The notes under the pieces are model-generated. The model was given only the letters and a program-made list of their open reading frames with translations, made no database searches and was not told where the DNA came from. A stretch of 64,000 bases of DNA from Pycnopodia helianthoides. Its lineage: Eukaryota > Echinodermata > Asteroidea > Forcipulatida > Asteriidae. Shown piece after piece: positions 25,501 through 40,500 of the stretch. The stretch is taken from contig CM063262.1 of assembly GCA_032158295.1 (NCBI GenBank), positions 4,001,394-4,065,393 of the forward strand, written 5' to 3'. Every line of letters starts with the position of its first letter. Within the stretch, counting starts at the first letter, position 1. Made by a program: the position numbers and the translations under genes.

Positions 25501-28500
25501 AAAAACAGTAGAGTTTTATCGTTACAGGGACACTTCAAATTATCTGCATCCTGCAGAAAAACAAATCTACAGGTCAATAGATTTCCCCCAGGGTGGGGGG
25601 ATGGTTTGTGATACTTACTTCCCCAGGGTGGGGTTGGCCCTGTTACCACACCAGCCGCATCTGAAGTTAGCCAGGCAGCTCTTGCAGTCCGTGTAGGCCG
25701 AACAGGACGGGCATTCCTTATTTCTAAGAAGACCGAACAAAACACGGAGTAAGTATTGTTTGAAGCTTTGCACGGTGTGGAAAAACAGGAAGGAACTATA
25801 AATAAATAAATAAGTAAACTTGCGGGTACAACCATGTGTAAATCTCTTTTGCGAGAAAAGAGCCTGTGTGGTCTCGAGGTTTCGAACAGTATACTCTGCT
25901 CGTCTTCAGGAGAAAACATGGAGTAGTTAACACTCAAAGAAAATGGGTACTTGCTATTAGTCAGAGGGTCTTTTCGGCTGCCAGTTTTAAATTAGGACAT
26001 CATTCGTTATCTTTCATTTATGACTATTCAAGTGAGAAATTTCAACGCCCTTTTTTTTTCATGGTGCTACATTTATGCTTTATATTTTAAGTGCGTGTAT
26101 ATTCAGTGACTCCGAATTTTGTTTTCATTTGTTAAAATAACTGTATAATCTGTTTAAAAGTAAATCACTGTTCTTAATACTGAGCTGTCTCCACATATCA
26201 TTTCCAGAGTGAGGCTTGAATGAAAATATAGTCTAGTACCGATTTATAAGGTGAGGACTATAATCAGCATAGCCATTGTGTGCGCGGGGGATATAGTTCA
26301 AAGCCCGGTTCCTACTTCACGCGAAAACGAATGTGAAGCGAATTACATGATGCAAACAATCTGGTACGCACTGTTTTTCCAATTGTGACTCAGGGAAATT
26401 CGCTTTCGCTTTTGCAAATCGCGTGAGGTATAAACCGGGCTTAAATGGGTTAGGCAAGATGTTTTACTTACAAGTCAAACCAGTTTGGACATTGGCCATA
26501 CGTGAACGAGGTGATGAAGGTGCCGAAGGAGAAACACGTCTTGGTCACCTCACACCAGGCGCACTCCTTGGTGCGTTTGGAACAGTCCTCACAGTTGGTG
26601 TACCTGTGCACAAAGTGGAATAAACCAAATGTCAAGAATAGGGGTGTTTTTGATATATAAATGGTTTTGTTAGGCCGTGTCTGAATACGTGGCTACAGCT
26701 GGATAGCCGTGTCATCATGCACTGAAGTATAGGACGTCCTTAGCAACATCTGCACATCGTCCTTAGCAACATGTGGGGTGTCGTGGCCGAGTGGTCTAGT
26801 TCACCGGACCCAAGCTCTGGTGTTGTCAGCAGCACAGTGTGGGTTCGAATCTCGTTCATGGCACTTGTGCCCTTGAGCAAGGCACTTGACCATAATTGCT
26901 TCATAAAAAGTTGGGAAGGTAGTGCATTCTGCTCGACCAGCCAGGCTCCTAGTGGATGATACCCATGCCTACATCTTTATGGACTGTGAAGGGGGTGTTT
27001 CAGCCCCAGGAGTAGGTGGCAACGTGCCCCTGGTGTCAGTTGATTAGGGTCAACAGCCCAAATCAGTTAAGTGTAGCCCTCACCTTAAAGTGGCCGTTTG
27101 GCCTTGTGAGTTAGGCAATATCTCATATAAAAGTAAAATAATTAAACAGTAACAGACGCCCAAACTAAGATGCTTTACTCACTCATGACATTTTTGGGTG
27201 CACTGACTTGCGTTGACGACGCTGTTTGAAAAGCGCCCTCGCCTGGTGCAGAGTGCATCATCACCTGATAACAGCCACTCACACAATGGATTCTGGAATA
27301 GAATTTTAGAATAAACAAAAACGATGAGATATTTTTCTGTGTAACCATGGGTTGGATTAAAAAAAAACTCGAAATAAGAAATCAATAACAGTGTTCATAA
27401 TTTAACAATTTGACAATTTTTATTTTGAGAGTTCGCTGATTATGAAATTCGTAGTACCAAGCAAGCGCCGAGAGACATCTGTTAAAAAATGTTTCCAAAG
27501 TTGAGATCCGGATTTGCAGACCTCTAAAACCATTTTGCTTATTACGATTGCTGCCATATGAGCTATTTGCATTACAGAGTACCCACTACAGTTTCCCCAG
27601 AGGAGGCAATTTTCAAAGTTTTGGGTTTCAAGCATTACCCCCCACATGACCCTGACTGTAAAGTTTGTTCTTGATTTGCAACTCGACTTGTAATTTTCTG
27701 AAGATGGTAACTTTTTTGGTGAGGCTGGTGAATGTTCTTCATGCCCACAACTTACCTCGATACAAGATAGGCAATCCACATAGAGCCCACAATCCATGCA
27801 CTGATTCCACTGAAGGATCAGATGATGGGTGATAGTCCCCGCTGCTGTGCCACACCGGTCCACGGACACCATCGGCCCGTCCCTCAGCTCACACGTCTGA
27901 CTGGTCGGGCACCAGCCACAAGAGTTATCCGTCAGGCAGCCCGAGCACGTGGAATACTCGGCGCAGGACGATGTGAAGAAGGGCTGGAGGTACTCCTTGG
28001 TGAACGGCTGGAACCAAAACACAGACACCGTTTTTTATTTCCAATGCAATTATTACATCCATTAACCCAGTTACTAGCGCAACGGAATCAAGCTCTGGTG
28101 TTTCTGATCAGCAGAGTGTGGGTTCGAGTCCCTGTCTTGACACTTTTGTCCTTAAGCAAGACACTCAACCATTATTGCTTCGTCCTTTGGATGGGATGTA
28201 CATGTATAGCCAGTAGATGGTCACATGTTCGATCTTGTACCTATGGCAAAGTTGTCACACTCATACTCAAAATGCACTCATCTACAGTGGATATTTTGCT
28301 TCATCTTTCATGATACTGTATAGAACAGTCTTCTTTTCTTCACATTTTATCTTCCACCATCCCAAACATCAAGTTATAGTACTGCAAATACGTACGTTAT
28401 AACAAGCATCTGGCTAGCTGACCAATGTCTAGTGGAAAAAGGGTGCCAGGCCATCTTCCCTTGCAGCCTAAAAGTTGGCTACATTGATTCAAATATAAGC

Positions 28501-31500
28501 ACTTTGAGACGCCCGCAGATAAGGTGCTTTGTATCGAGTATTATCAATTGAACAAAATGTCGCCGAGTCAGTGTAAGAAACATTGTATCTCTTAAAATAC
28601 CACTTACGTTACGCGTCTGTTTATAAATGTCAAAATTCATGTACATTAAAGGAGCATTACAGAATTGGTTTTTGCTAACGAAACAGTTGCTGGCAGTGTA
28701 ACAGTGTAAACTGACAAACCTGTAGAAGTTTGAGATCGATCGGCCATCTGGGTCACGAGAAAATAGTGCAAAACCGATTACAAATTTGCATGTGTTATAC
28801 AATGCATGAATAAAACGCTCATGAGCGATAAACTCCAATCGGAAATTAGTTTGATTTATTTCTCATCAAATATGGCATTTCAGCCAGAAATATTTCTAGG
28901 GATGTTTTCTACTATCATCATCATTAGACCGTGTAAGTTTTACTTAAATCTGTGATCAAAAGTATATTTTACAATTACCAATTCTGTAATGTGCCTTTAA
29001 ACATCAAAATTGTCAAAACGAGTACACGACGAGGTACGTTTTTGCACAGGGTATTTTCGTGCGAAATACCACATTTTTGAGATACACCGTTTTTGCAACG
29101 ATGCGCCATGTCTTCACTATGTTTACCTGTGAGTCCTCCCCCTCTTCAAGATTGCCATTCCAGTTGAGCTTCATGGCAGAGCTGACCAAGTTAGCGCTGA
29201 TGACCTGCTTCTGTTCTTGGAGGAAGTAGTAAGAGGCGGCGGCAGAGGCGTCAGGGATGATCGGAGAATCGTCGTCCCGTTCCGCTTCTTTCTCATCCTC
29301 AGACGGCAAGGAATAATACGCAACTTTCTCCTGGTTGATTCAAATAAAAAAATATAAAAAAAATAATTTCAACAAGGAAGTTAATTCCATACGTTGTATG
29401 AAGGAAGACCTATAGTCCAACTGCCCTACGCACACCTCAAGGTATACAGGAAACATTTCAGACACCACCGTGGATATGGGTCAAGTTCAAGTTCAGTGGC
29501 TTCTTCCCTCAAAAAATGATTCTCACCGCACTGTCTTGGTCGTCGTCCTTGTTGAGATACAGCGTCGACAGGGAATTGGAGCTGATCATCCACACGCGGA
29601 AAATGTCGTCAGTAGGGGGCGCCGCACCGTTGGGACGCAAGAACCCCTTGTACTCGGCGATGTACTCTCCACCGTTGGACTTCTCCTCTCTGCTCGCAGC
29701 GTAGTACAGCTTAAAAATGTTGTCCGTTTTCTCTTGAATGGTCACCTGGAGGGTGTTTGTTAACGAATACAAACGCATTTTAAGCCGGACATTCATGTTT
29801 CCATGTAATAGAGCGTGTTAAGGCTAATACAGTGGTTTATTCCCTGCCTTTTACTTATGTGGACCCCGGTTCGAATCCCGCTTGATTGGGTTTTCAGTCT
29901 CCACCTGATTGCGCGGGTTTCCTCTATTTGAGGTTTTCATCTCAATGCTGCATGCAAAATTCAAGGAGTGTTCATTTGGCTTTGGTCAGTACTATTATAG
30001 GACCAGTCTTTCTTGTAAGTGTTTACAAGGTGATGAGCGCGATCTGCAGCCAACCATGCCAGAAACAACGGGGAGAGCCCCTTACTCCTAAAGACTACTG
30101 GGGTACTTGGTGCTAGATTGCTCTGCCAAACATTCACAGGAAGACAGCCCCTTACTCCTAAGACAGGTACTGAGTGCTAGATGCTCCGCCAAACACTTAC
30201 CGAAGACGAGCCCTACTCCTAAAGACTACTGGGTACTGAGTGCTAGATTGCTCCGCCAAAAACACTTCACAGGAAGACGAGCCCTGCTCCTAAGACTACT
30301 GGGTACTTGGTGCTAGATGCTCGCAAAAACACTTCACAAGAAGACGAGCCCCTTACTCCTAAAGACTACTGGGTACTGGGTGCTAGATTGCTCCGCCAAA
30401 AACACTTCACAGGAAGGTGAGCCCCTTACTCCTAAAGACTACTGGGGGTACTTGGTGCTAGATTGCTCCGCCAAAAACACTTCACAGGAAGACGAACCCC
30501 TTACTCCTAAAGACTACTGGGTACTGGGTGCTAGATTGCTCCGCCAAAAACACTTCACAGGAAGACGAGCCCCTTACTCCTAAAGACTACTGGGTACTGG
30601 GTGCTAGATTGCTCCGCCAAAAACACTTCACAGGAAGTGGCGAGCGCAGAATTTTGCCATACTTGGCGTCAAGAAATTGGGCTCCTAAATGAGGATTCAA
30701 GCTTTCTGGAGGTTATTGATGATGAAATCGTTGTGTTTCAGTGCAAAAACGTTGTATCTCCTACAATAGCACTGACAATACGTGCGAGTTTCAAATTGTC
30801 AAATGTTGCATCTCGCAAAAAATCAACCGGTTGTACACACAAAAAAGTACGCGCAGAGGTACAACATTTTTACCTGGAGGATTTTCGTGCAAGATACAAC
30901 ATTTTTGCAAAATCGAGGTACGACGTTTTTGCAAAATTGAGGTACGACGTTTTTGCAAAATCGAGATACGACGTATTTTGCACTGACGCGATGAAATAAC
31001 ATTGTCTCACCTCGTCAGGCTGCGAGGTGTTTTGAGGGTGTCGATACTTAATCCATGTGACGCCTGGGGGATGATCCTGCACCCTGCACTGTGTGAACTC
31101 CGTCAGGAACGTACCGTTCGCTCCCCACCATCCTGGGTAACCAGTGTAGGATGACTGGTCCCCACAGAATCCACCTGGCTCTACAGATCGAGATGAAGTA
31201 TAAAAGACAATCAGAAATTGAAAATCTAAATCAGTTTAACTCCAGCAGCAACCAGTTGCCCAATTTCATAGAGCTGCTGAAGCAGCAAATATTGCTTAAC
31301 AATTGTCTGCTATTAGCAGAAAGGAGCATGATACCAGTAACAAATTGTACATGGTGGTTTGGCTGGTAACCTTGTTCTGGTAAGCAAAATTTTGTTGTGC
31401 TTAGCTGCTTTTTGTGCTTAAGCAGTTCTATGATATTGGGCCCGGGAATTGAATCGGTCCAAATTTCGGACTGTGTATTGGCAGGGCTGATTAAATTTGC

Positions 31501-34500
31501 CCTAATTATAATGCATTTGTATTGGTTACCTGGGTAAACAAAAACAATATTCTCTATCCCTGATGCAAAGTTAGCATCTATTAAAAACTGTCGGACTAAA
31601 AACCAAAGAGAACCATTCATTATTCACAAGTTTGAACGAGATTATTTTTTTGTTCCGTACCTCCCAGCTGGTAGCACTGCCTCTCCTGAACACACCAGCC
31701 GCACTGCTCATTGACCCTTGACCACGAGGGGTCAACGACGGTGACCCCTTGACCCCAAATGACGCAGGACTCGCAGGTCACCAGGCTGCTGCAGATGCTA
31801 GGGCAACCTCCAAGGACAAACGTATCAGCATTCGAGCAAGACTTTACAGGAGGCAAAAGGAAGAGCAAGAGAGTGAGATGTTTATTTTTTGAAAATATAA
31901 AAACTGAACCCATATCTCTTTATTATTATTATTATTTGTTTGCCCTCAACAATACAGGAACAAAAAATACAATACAAGAAAAAATCAAAGAACAATAAAG
32001 CCAAAACAGAAACAACAAAGCAAACGATTTTTTTTACAGGCCAAGCCCTAAAACACACAGAACAGCAATGTACAAAAATGATGATGACATTAGGGCAACT
32101 AGAACAATGAAAAATAAAGTGTATGAAGGGAACATGCAAGTACAAGAAGTTAATCTGGGGAAGGACACAACTCCTACTTCATTAGTTTTGATTTTAGGAG
32201 CCTCCCAGAGTCTAAATAACCCATACGCCAACGCTAACCCCACAGCTATCAAAAATGAGAGGACCCTTTTAAAGGCACTGCAGCCAATTTCACGAAGCCC
32301 TAGGATTAATCCTATCTCGAGTTAGGATTAGTAACTCGTCCTAACTTAGGATGGGTTCAATGCGTCCTAACGTCTATGGATACGGAACTTAACTCGTCCT
32401 AAGTCCTAAGATTAATCCTAAGTTAGGAAGAGTTTGGTGAAATCGACAGCAGGACACGTTTGGTAATTACTCAAAACAAATATTAGCAAAAAAACCAAAC
32501 ATTGTAACGAGCAACGGAGAGCTGTTGATAGTATAAAACAATGTGGGAAACGACTCCCTCTGAAGTAACATAGTTTCTGAGAAAGAGGTAATTTCTCACT
32601 AAAATATTAAAAGACTTCTGGCCAGAAGTCTTTTATTAAGCACCTAGAAGCACACAAATTTGTGCAACGAGGGCGTTTTTTCTTTCATTATTTTCTTGCA
32701 ACTGCGATGACCCATTGAGTAAAAATTTTCACAGATTTGTTATTTTATGCATATGATGGGATACACCAAGTGAGAATACTGGTCTTTGACAATTACCAGA
32801 GGTGTCCAGTGCCTTTAAGGGTGTGTTTGTTTTGCAAAGACCTGGATCTTGATCATCATCCTATCCATTTGCGTTCGCTCATTCAGGAATCTGCATCGCT
32901 TCCTTATTTCATGTATATTTGAAATGCAGAGTTAAACAAGCAGAAAGTCGAAGTAACTCAAGGTTGAACCCTGGAACAACCCTGGAAAACCTCAAGGCTA
33001 ACCTTGAATTAATGCCAGTTTAATTTTGCATTGCTTCCTGGTTTCATGTACAATGTATCGTTGGCTCAGTGCTATAAGGTCATAAATTGCATTTTCATTT
33101 CCGTATAGATGAAAAGGTTGTTAATTTAAAAAAAGGCCTATATGTTTGAAAAAATAAATCAAAATCCGTGAATAATTGTACTTAGAAAACGATTGTTTCT
33201 TTTAGTCCAACAATTACTTTGGAGACCACTCTTGGTCAACAAACTCCATTTAGCAAGAGCTCCAAAATATACAAAATGAACTTTACAAAAACCATTTAAA
33301 TTGCACTCTAACGACCTTTCCATTTCTTTGGAATAGTCTTCCTGTGCATATTCGCCAGGCTAGTTCTTTACATTGTTTTAAGTCTCTGTTAAAAACTCAT
33401 TTGTTTGAATGTGCTTATTTGTAATCTGCTTACTAGTAATGTTTCTTTCACTTATTGTATATTTTATTGTTCTCTTTATGCGCTTAGAGGCTTCTGCATT
33501 AGGCGCTTTACAAATGTCTTAATTATTATTATTATTATTATAGTCCTGAGGGGACGGTAATATTTGAAATGCAGAATTAAACAAGCAGTATTATCCTCAA
33601 GTTACCGCCTGTTTTTATTTCAAGAAAAAATATTTCAGGGAAAATTTTCCAGCATGACCAACTTTATAGTATGATAAGCAAAACTGAGAACATTCATTTT
33701 TTTCTACCATGCCAATGCTGTGCACAATCTCTAAAGCTTAATTCCACACGAATTTGAATAATAATAATAATAATTTATTCGATTTCTTGTGCGCCCTCTC
33801 CATCCGAAGATGTTCGAAGGCGCAAATTACAATAAAAAACCATAAAAAATACAGCAATAAGGTTGAGCATAGCATGGTGGAATAGCATGGCTGCAGCACT
33901 CACCGTGATATTCAGAGTAGGGTAAGGGGTTTCTTAATAAAAAACAAAACAAACTTACGCTCTGTCTGGAGTAACCGAGGCATGCATCGTCATCTGTACA
34001 CCATCCACAGTTAGGATCACTCACGCAGGTGGATTGCCTGGCACAAACAGAAGGGCAGAAAAATAATCAGTTTGACAGTTAGACCGGAAAGTCCCAAAAG
34101 GCACTTAACCGTTATTGCTGCGTCCTTCGGATGGGACATAAAGCCGTAGGTCCTGTGTGTTGTGTAATGCACGTAAAAGAACCCAGTGCACTTATCAAAA
34201 AGAGAAGGGGTTCGCCCCGGTGTTCCTGGCTGCATATTGCGCCACCGCACCTTGTAAACCATTACATGGTGCTACGTAAAGGAATAGGTCTAATACTTCA
34301 AAACGTAGCTACACAATACCTTGTAGGAAAATATTGAACGTTGAAGCGCCTTGAGCGTCACTCAGTGACGGATATGAGCGCTATATAAGAAGCCACTACT
34401 AGTATTATTATAATTATTATTATAAAAACAATCCTGAAATTGTTATATCTCTCGACCAATCACGCCCTTGCCTTGCTGTCTCTACCCTCACATGTACTTA

Positions 34501-37500
34501 CGTGGAATGCAACGGACAGTTGTCCAGGACTGAGCCGCCCACTTTGGAATTGACCGCCACGGTGCCAGGCATCCTGATGGCAATGAGATCACCCAGCACG
34601 ATCCCCCTATACCCGCCGACAATCAGGAGCGTGCTGCCGTCCCGGACGGCCGCGGCGTGACCAAAGCGCCCTTTACCGGCAGTGTGTACGTGTGGCGAGC
34701 CGGAGGGAGCTACAGAGTCGGATGAGAGAGATCGGAAAGCCTTCACCTTAAATACTCTTCAGAGAACATTGCAATGTTTCATCTGTAAAATGGCTCTTGA
34801 GAATAAACTTGGAATGGAACTTTTACAACTTAGGGCATCCAAAGCAGGGGTGTCCAAATTTGATGGAAATTTAAAAACTGGGTGTCCAAATTGTTCACTT
34901 ACAATACATTTACATGTAAATGACAGATAAAACAGGGTGTCCAAATTTAAAACAGAGTGTCCAAAAGACTTCCAGACACCCTTCTGGCTAACACTATGCT
35001 TGTTAGTTTGCAGACCGTGTATATTTTGGATCATTCATCAATTTGAGTTTTTACCACCTTGCTCAGTTCATCCACTGGACTACATCATTGGTTTTTGTTG
35101 TTGCCATTGTTATCATTGCCAGTTAGTTATACTCTCATTGTTACCATGCCAAGAAAAAAACTTACACTGGAAGCTGCTTGCTACTGTGTCAAAGTCCACC
35201 CACTTGTGGCAGCCGAGATGGAAAAGTTCAATCTTGCCATCGTAGCAGCGTTCATATGAGGATGGATAGTGCTTTTCAGGTTTGATATAATGTTCATGAA
35301 CGTTACCACCTGCAGAAAGCAAAAAAAACCCACATCAATCCATAGATCCATGGAGGTATACAAATAATAACAATACAAATTTATTATGCGCTACCCCCCC
35401 CCCCCCCCATCAAACTTGTTGGCTTACTGGGGAGCCAGTATTTAGTGAAACCTTCCTGCATTTGTTACTCCCGCACTTAAGGGTTTTAGGACAATTTTGA
35501 GATTGTTTTGTGACAGGAACGCTCCCGACAGCGACTTACCGAAAACCACCATGTAGTTACCGATGATGCTTGCACTATGGAAGGTGCGGCCCATGGGCGT
35601 GCCGGTCGACTCCACTGACCACTTCATCCAGTAACGCTTCTCCACATGGAATGCATAGATGTCTGCTGATCGATCGCTGAATCTAAAAAAAACAAGTTAA
35701 AAAAGGGCATTGATCTTCTTCTTATCGAGCCACTACACAAGTCCGGTCCAGTTGCTTAACACAGGCTCTGGCACGGCAGTTCACAGCTTCCAGGTCATCT
35801 TGGGTGCATGGCTCTGGCAGGAGTGGGCAGACTAGCAGGTGCTCCATTGTCTGAGGGCATTGATCACCACCATCTTGGTTTTTCTTCCATTCAGAGCAAT
35901 GAAACCAAACCGAGGCTGAAAGGTCAATATAGTCTGGCCCCCCTCCGTTGAATAACAAGAAGTATTGATTATTGCTACTGCAGACAGGGAAGGTGACGAA
36001 GATGGTGGCAGTAAATCCCTGCCAAGCGGGCCTAGAGCACCAGTCTAAAGTTTAAGACAACTGTCACGGAAATATATTAACTGTGTTGGCCAAACATCAC
36101 CAAATATTATGAGCGGTCATAAAAGCTTGATATCCGATTGTCTACAACAGTCCAAAACTAGTCAACAATTTACTCAAAATGGAAAACATTATCAACAGCT
36201 GCAGTGGTTCTCACCAATTAAGTTTTTATTGTAATTATTTTTGGGAGTAACTAACCTCCCTTTAAATACAATCAGGATGATGCTCCTAGGAAATACGAAC
36301 GGTTGACAGATTTGTGTCAAAATATACTGTTCAATTCCATTGGTATGTAAGGTGTGATGTAATCAAATTCACTGCTAAACATCCAATTTAGGAATTCAGG
36401 TATTGGTTTTTTTCCACATGTCAACCTAATTGTTTACCTTGAGGAAGTCGGTCGGAAACCTCCAAAGACGACAAGCGATTTGGAATCCAGGTGGTACACC
36501 GTGCTGTGACCCCTGACCCTAACATCAGCTTCACGACCTCCAAGGGGGCCGATGACCTCCCAACCTGACCTCAAGATAAGGTCGTACTTGTAGATGACAT
36601 CCTCAAAGTTGGATTCCTGACTCCTCCCTGGAAGGTATAAAAGAAATGAACTCTAAGATGAGATTTTCAGATTCATCATCATCATCATCATGTCGGTTTT
36701 AAGGCCGTTGTCCAGTCTGTTCTGGGTTGGCCTGCTATGGCTCTCCACCACTTGGCCCTGTCCGTCCCGTCCCTTGCATTGACTCCAAGCAGTTCCATGT
36801 CATTTAAGACTGAGCTCTGCCAAGTCTCATCGTTGAAAATGCCACTCTGAAGAGTTCTTTAATATAATTTCCCAAACAGACAAACAGAAGATCACTCTCT
36901 CATGGAAGAATAAAATAAGTAAAAAAAAAGGAGCATTTCACAAATATAAACTTTTTTTAAATGTCAATTTCTTTTCCCCACTTTTTTTTTTGACCCATCC
37001 ACACCAAGTTTGAATTTCTGTGTGTTTTCTTTAAATTGAAAACAACATTTTTGATATTCCAATTATTCTCTTTGACCTACCTACAAAATTGTATAAGATT
37101 CTTGATTCTGAATGGTCGCAAAGTTACCAAATTTTACTCTGAAAACGTCTAGGACTAGACGGAGGTTTGATTTTTTTACTACTTACCTCCAAAGACAAAT
37201 AGATGGGAGAAGTTGACGATGGTTCCCGAGTGATCGGCTAGCTTCGGTGGGGTGGACTGAGCGTCGCTCCCCGAGGGCAACAGGTGCCACATCAACGTGA
37301 GGAGGTCGAACGACCAGAGCTCGTTGGTGAGGGAGCCGTTTGCCAAGATGCCCCCGAAGACTATCAGCTCGTCATCGTATAGAACCATCGAGTGGGCATA
37401 GCGACCGGTCTAGTGTCAGATAAACAACATTATTTATGATATATTTCATTTTCAATTATAAACCTCATCAGTGCATGAATACCATGGAGTTGTTATAGTG

Positions 37501-40500
37501 ACATGTTTAGTTTAATATTACATAAATCTTTTGACATATATTAACAGCTTTGAGTGCTAAGGCAGGCCTCGAATTTCGCCACGGCCACCACAGCAATTGC
37601 TGTGGATGCCCTTAAAAACCTTCAATACAAATTCAAATTTTCCTCATTGGGTGCCCTTCCTTTTGGGGAAATTGCCATGCCCTTTTAAAAACGAAATTCG
37701 AGGCCTTCTACGGTTGTAACTTTGACTCTGGGGGTGATCCCCGAAGCGTTCTATTTTCCCTCGGCTTCGTCTCCGAAAAAAAAACGCTCCAGGGATCACT
37801 GAGGAAAGTCCTACTTTCAACCACAGCACGACTAAAAGCAGGCTATATTTGTTATATAACACCCCATAAATAGACTATGCATAGGCCTCTACATACAAAG
37901 AAGCTGCCATTGCTAGCTACAAGTATGTGACACTGGTTGCTACAAGTTTATTACACTGGTTGCTACGAGTTTTCAATGGCTGCTACTTGTATATTACACT
38001 GCTTGCTACAAGTATATTGTACTGGTTGCTACGAGTAAAGTATACTTGTTGTTATGAGTATTAAGTATACTTGCTGTTATGAGTATTAAGTATACTTGCT
38101 GCTCCGAGTATAGTACATTGGTTGCTATGGGTGTAGTACATTGGTTGCTATGGGTACAGTACATTGGTTGCTATGCATAAAGTGTGCTTTCTAGTAAAAA
38201 GTAAGGCATATCATGTGGCACGTTCTAAACCAATCACAAGGGAGAATCTAAGTATGGGGGTGTTATAATGAAGAAAACAAATTCTATTTAATTAAAAATT
38301 AATTAAAAAATATATTGGTTAGAGTGATTATAGCTCTTTCAAGATTCAAATTTACAGATTACAAAATGTTAATTTTTAAAGAAATACCCAATGTTTTTAT
38401 CCTCTTTACTCCCAAAGACTTACCGGCTGCAAAGCAGAAGCAGGCGTCACTTGTTCCCATCGATTGGAGGTGAAGTTATACCTCACAAGGTCATCCAGTA
38501 CGCCATTGAGGTCGTAACCTGAGGTCAGAGATCATCCCAACATAATATTAACCAGTCCTGTTGGGACTTGAAACACTACTACCAGCTTGAAGACCAGGGC
38601 CCAATTTCATAGAGCTGCCTCAGCCGAAAATATTGCTCAACACTTGTCTGCCAAGCAGAATTTAGCAGGATACCAGCCATAAATTGTACATGTGACATGG
38701 CTGTTTGGCCGGTAACCTTATTCTGGTAAGCAATAATTTTGTTGTGCTTAGCTACTTTTAGTGCTTAAGCAGCTCTATGAAATTGGGCCCTGATTTAGGC
38801 AATGAACTTTCTCTTTGATGGGGCACAGCAAGTTACAGTTGGCAAAGGTCACCATTAAAAAATGAAAAGGGCAGGGCCGGGGCGGGGGAGGGGAAACAAG
38901 GCCCACTAAATACACTACGCAAGTCTTGCGCATATTCAAATATTTTTACCAATAACCCTACTACTATCAGTGTGTTTCTCAAGACAACCAACCCATACCT
39001 CACCATGCCACAACAGTGGTATAGTGAAGCACACACATGCTTCAAGGTGGAGAGTAGAGCCATAGTCAAAAGTGCTTCAATGAGAGTTGTGATTATGAGA
39101 AGCCACAAGCTGCGCTCAGTTTACAAAGCAATTTGGGCCACTGGTAGGAAGAGATAAGATTGTCAACCTTGGTCGATTTCTGCAGTGGCAGTCTGTGGCA
39201 CTGATTGATCACACATACATGTACAAATACAGGCCTGGAATTACAAGGAAGCCATGGCCTCTGTTGCCTATGGCCTCCGTTGCCCCTGGTCTTGGCCTTG
39301 GTGCCCCTTCAAAATTTTCCAATGGAATTGCCCTTTGCAAATATAAAATGGCCTTGCCCTTTCAAAAATGAAATTCCAGGCCTGAAATACCAAGACAGGA
39401 AAGTGTGGCATACGTAAAGGTTACCTCCATATCTAAAGAAAAGAAAGGCTGTTTTTTTCAATCAAGCTGACATAAAAAAATTCTGAGTACAGACAAAATC
39501 TAAAAATTTCTCCTCCTTGCAATCTTCCCTACCTCCAAAGACCCAGAGACTGTCGGTGGTGTCGTGATACTCCGCTGTGTGACCCGTCCGCGCCTCAAAG
39601 ACGGTGTTGATCCCAGAGGACACGAGCAGCGTGTCCCCCCAGTTATCGTTGCTCGTGGTCGTCAGGCTACACCCCTCCCCGACGAAACCGTTACGGCAAC
39701 TGCACTTCTGCACCTGATGAATGAAGAATTGCATTCACTTAGTAACTAAGCCTTCATTAGCTGGGAAAAAATTCCCCCAAATCGCCGAAATATTTTACAT
39801 AGAAAATCAGAGTTTCACACAGACGAAAAGGTAACACACACATTTCTTGACCCTGTAAGTTGAGGACCTATCTCTGTTCTCCTATTGTTTTGACTTTTTT
39901 TTTTAGCGAAGTCCTCCAGTTGGTTTTATACACACAAACAAAAGCAAGGATGTTCCTCGCTCTGTCAAAATACCCCAATCCCTTTCCTAAAGTACTCAAT
40001 TTCAACTGGTAGACATGCTCACATTAAATACGTTCAAAAACACTTTTTAAAACTCAAGAATCATTTTTCGTAGGAAAAAATAAAAAACTCTTCCACTATC
40101 TCTTGTTGATGAACATTCCTTTACTCTAGGAAGGAACTATAAATAAATAAATAGTAAACTTGTGGGTACAACCATGTGTAAATCTCTTTTGTGTGAGTGT
40201 TGGCTCTGAAAAGAGCGGGTGTGGTCTTGAGGTTTCGAACAGTACACTCTGCTCGTCTTTAGCGATCACAATTCTCCTGCAGAGTATACTAATCGAAACT
40301 TCGAGACCACACCGGCTCTTTTCAGAGCCAACACTCACACAAAAGAGATTTACACATGGTTGTACCGCAAGTTTACTATTTATTTATTTAAAGTTCCTTC
40401 CTATTTTTCCACACCATGCAAAACGTCAAACAATACATTCCTTAATACTCACCATAGCCATGAAGTCACAATCACCCCTATCCAGTGAGATGCCACAATC

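Noticed and set aside
27420..28028. Full 202-residue frame as one exon
   Set aside because: Only the part above the donor at 27756 aligns to MEGF8; the rest is intron read-through.
30107..30999. Several plus-strand frames with repeated CSAKNTSQE-like segments
   Set aside because: Frames through the tandem array of about 72 bp; they shift with unit length and have no start context or homology.
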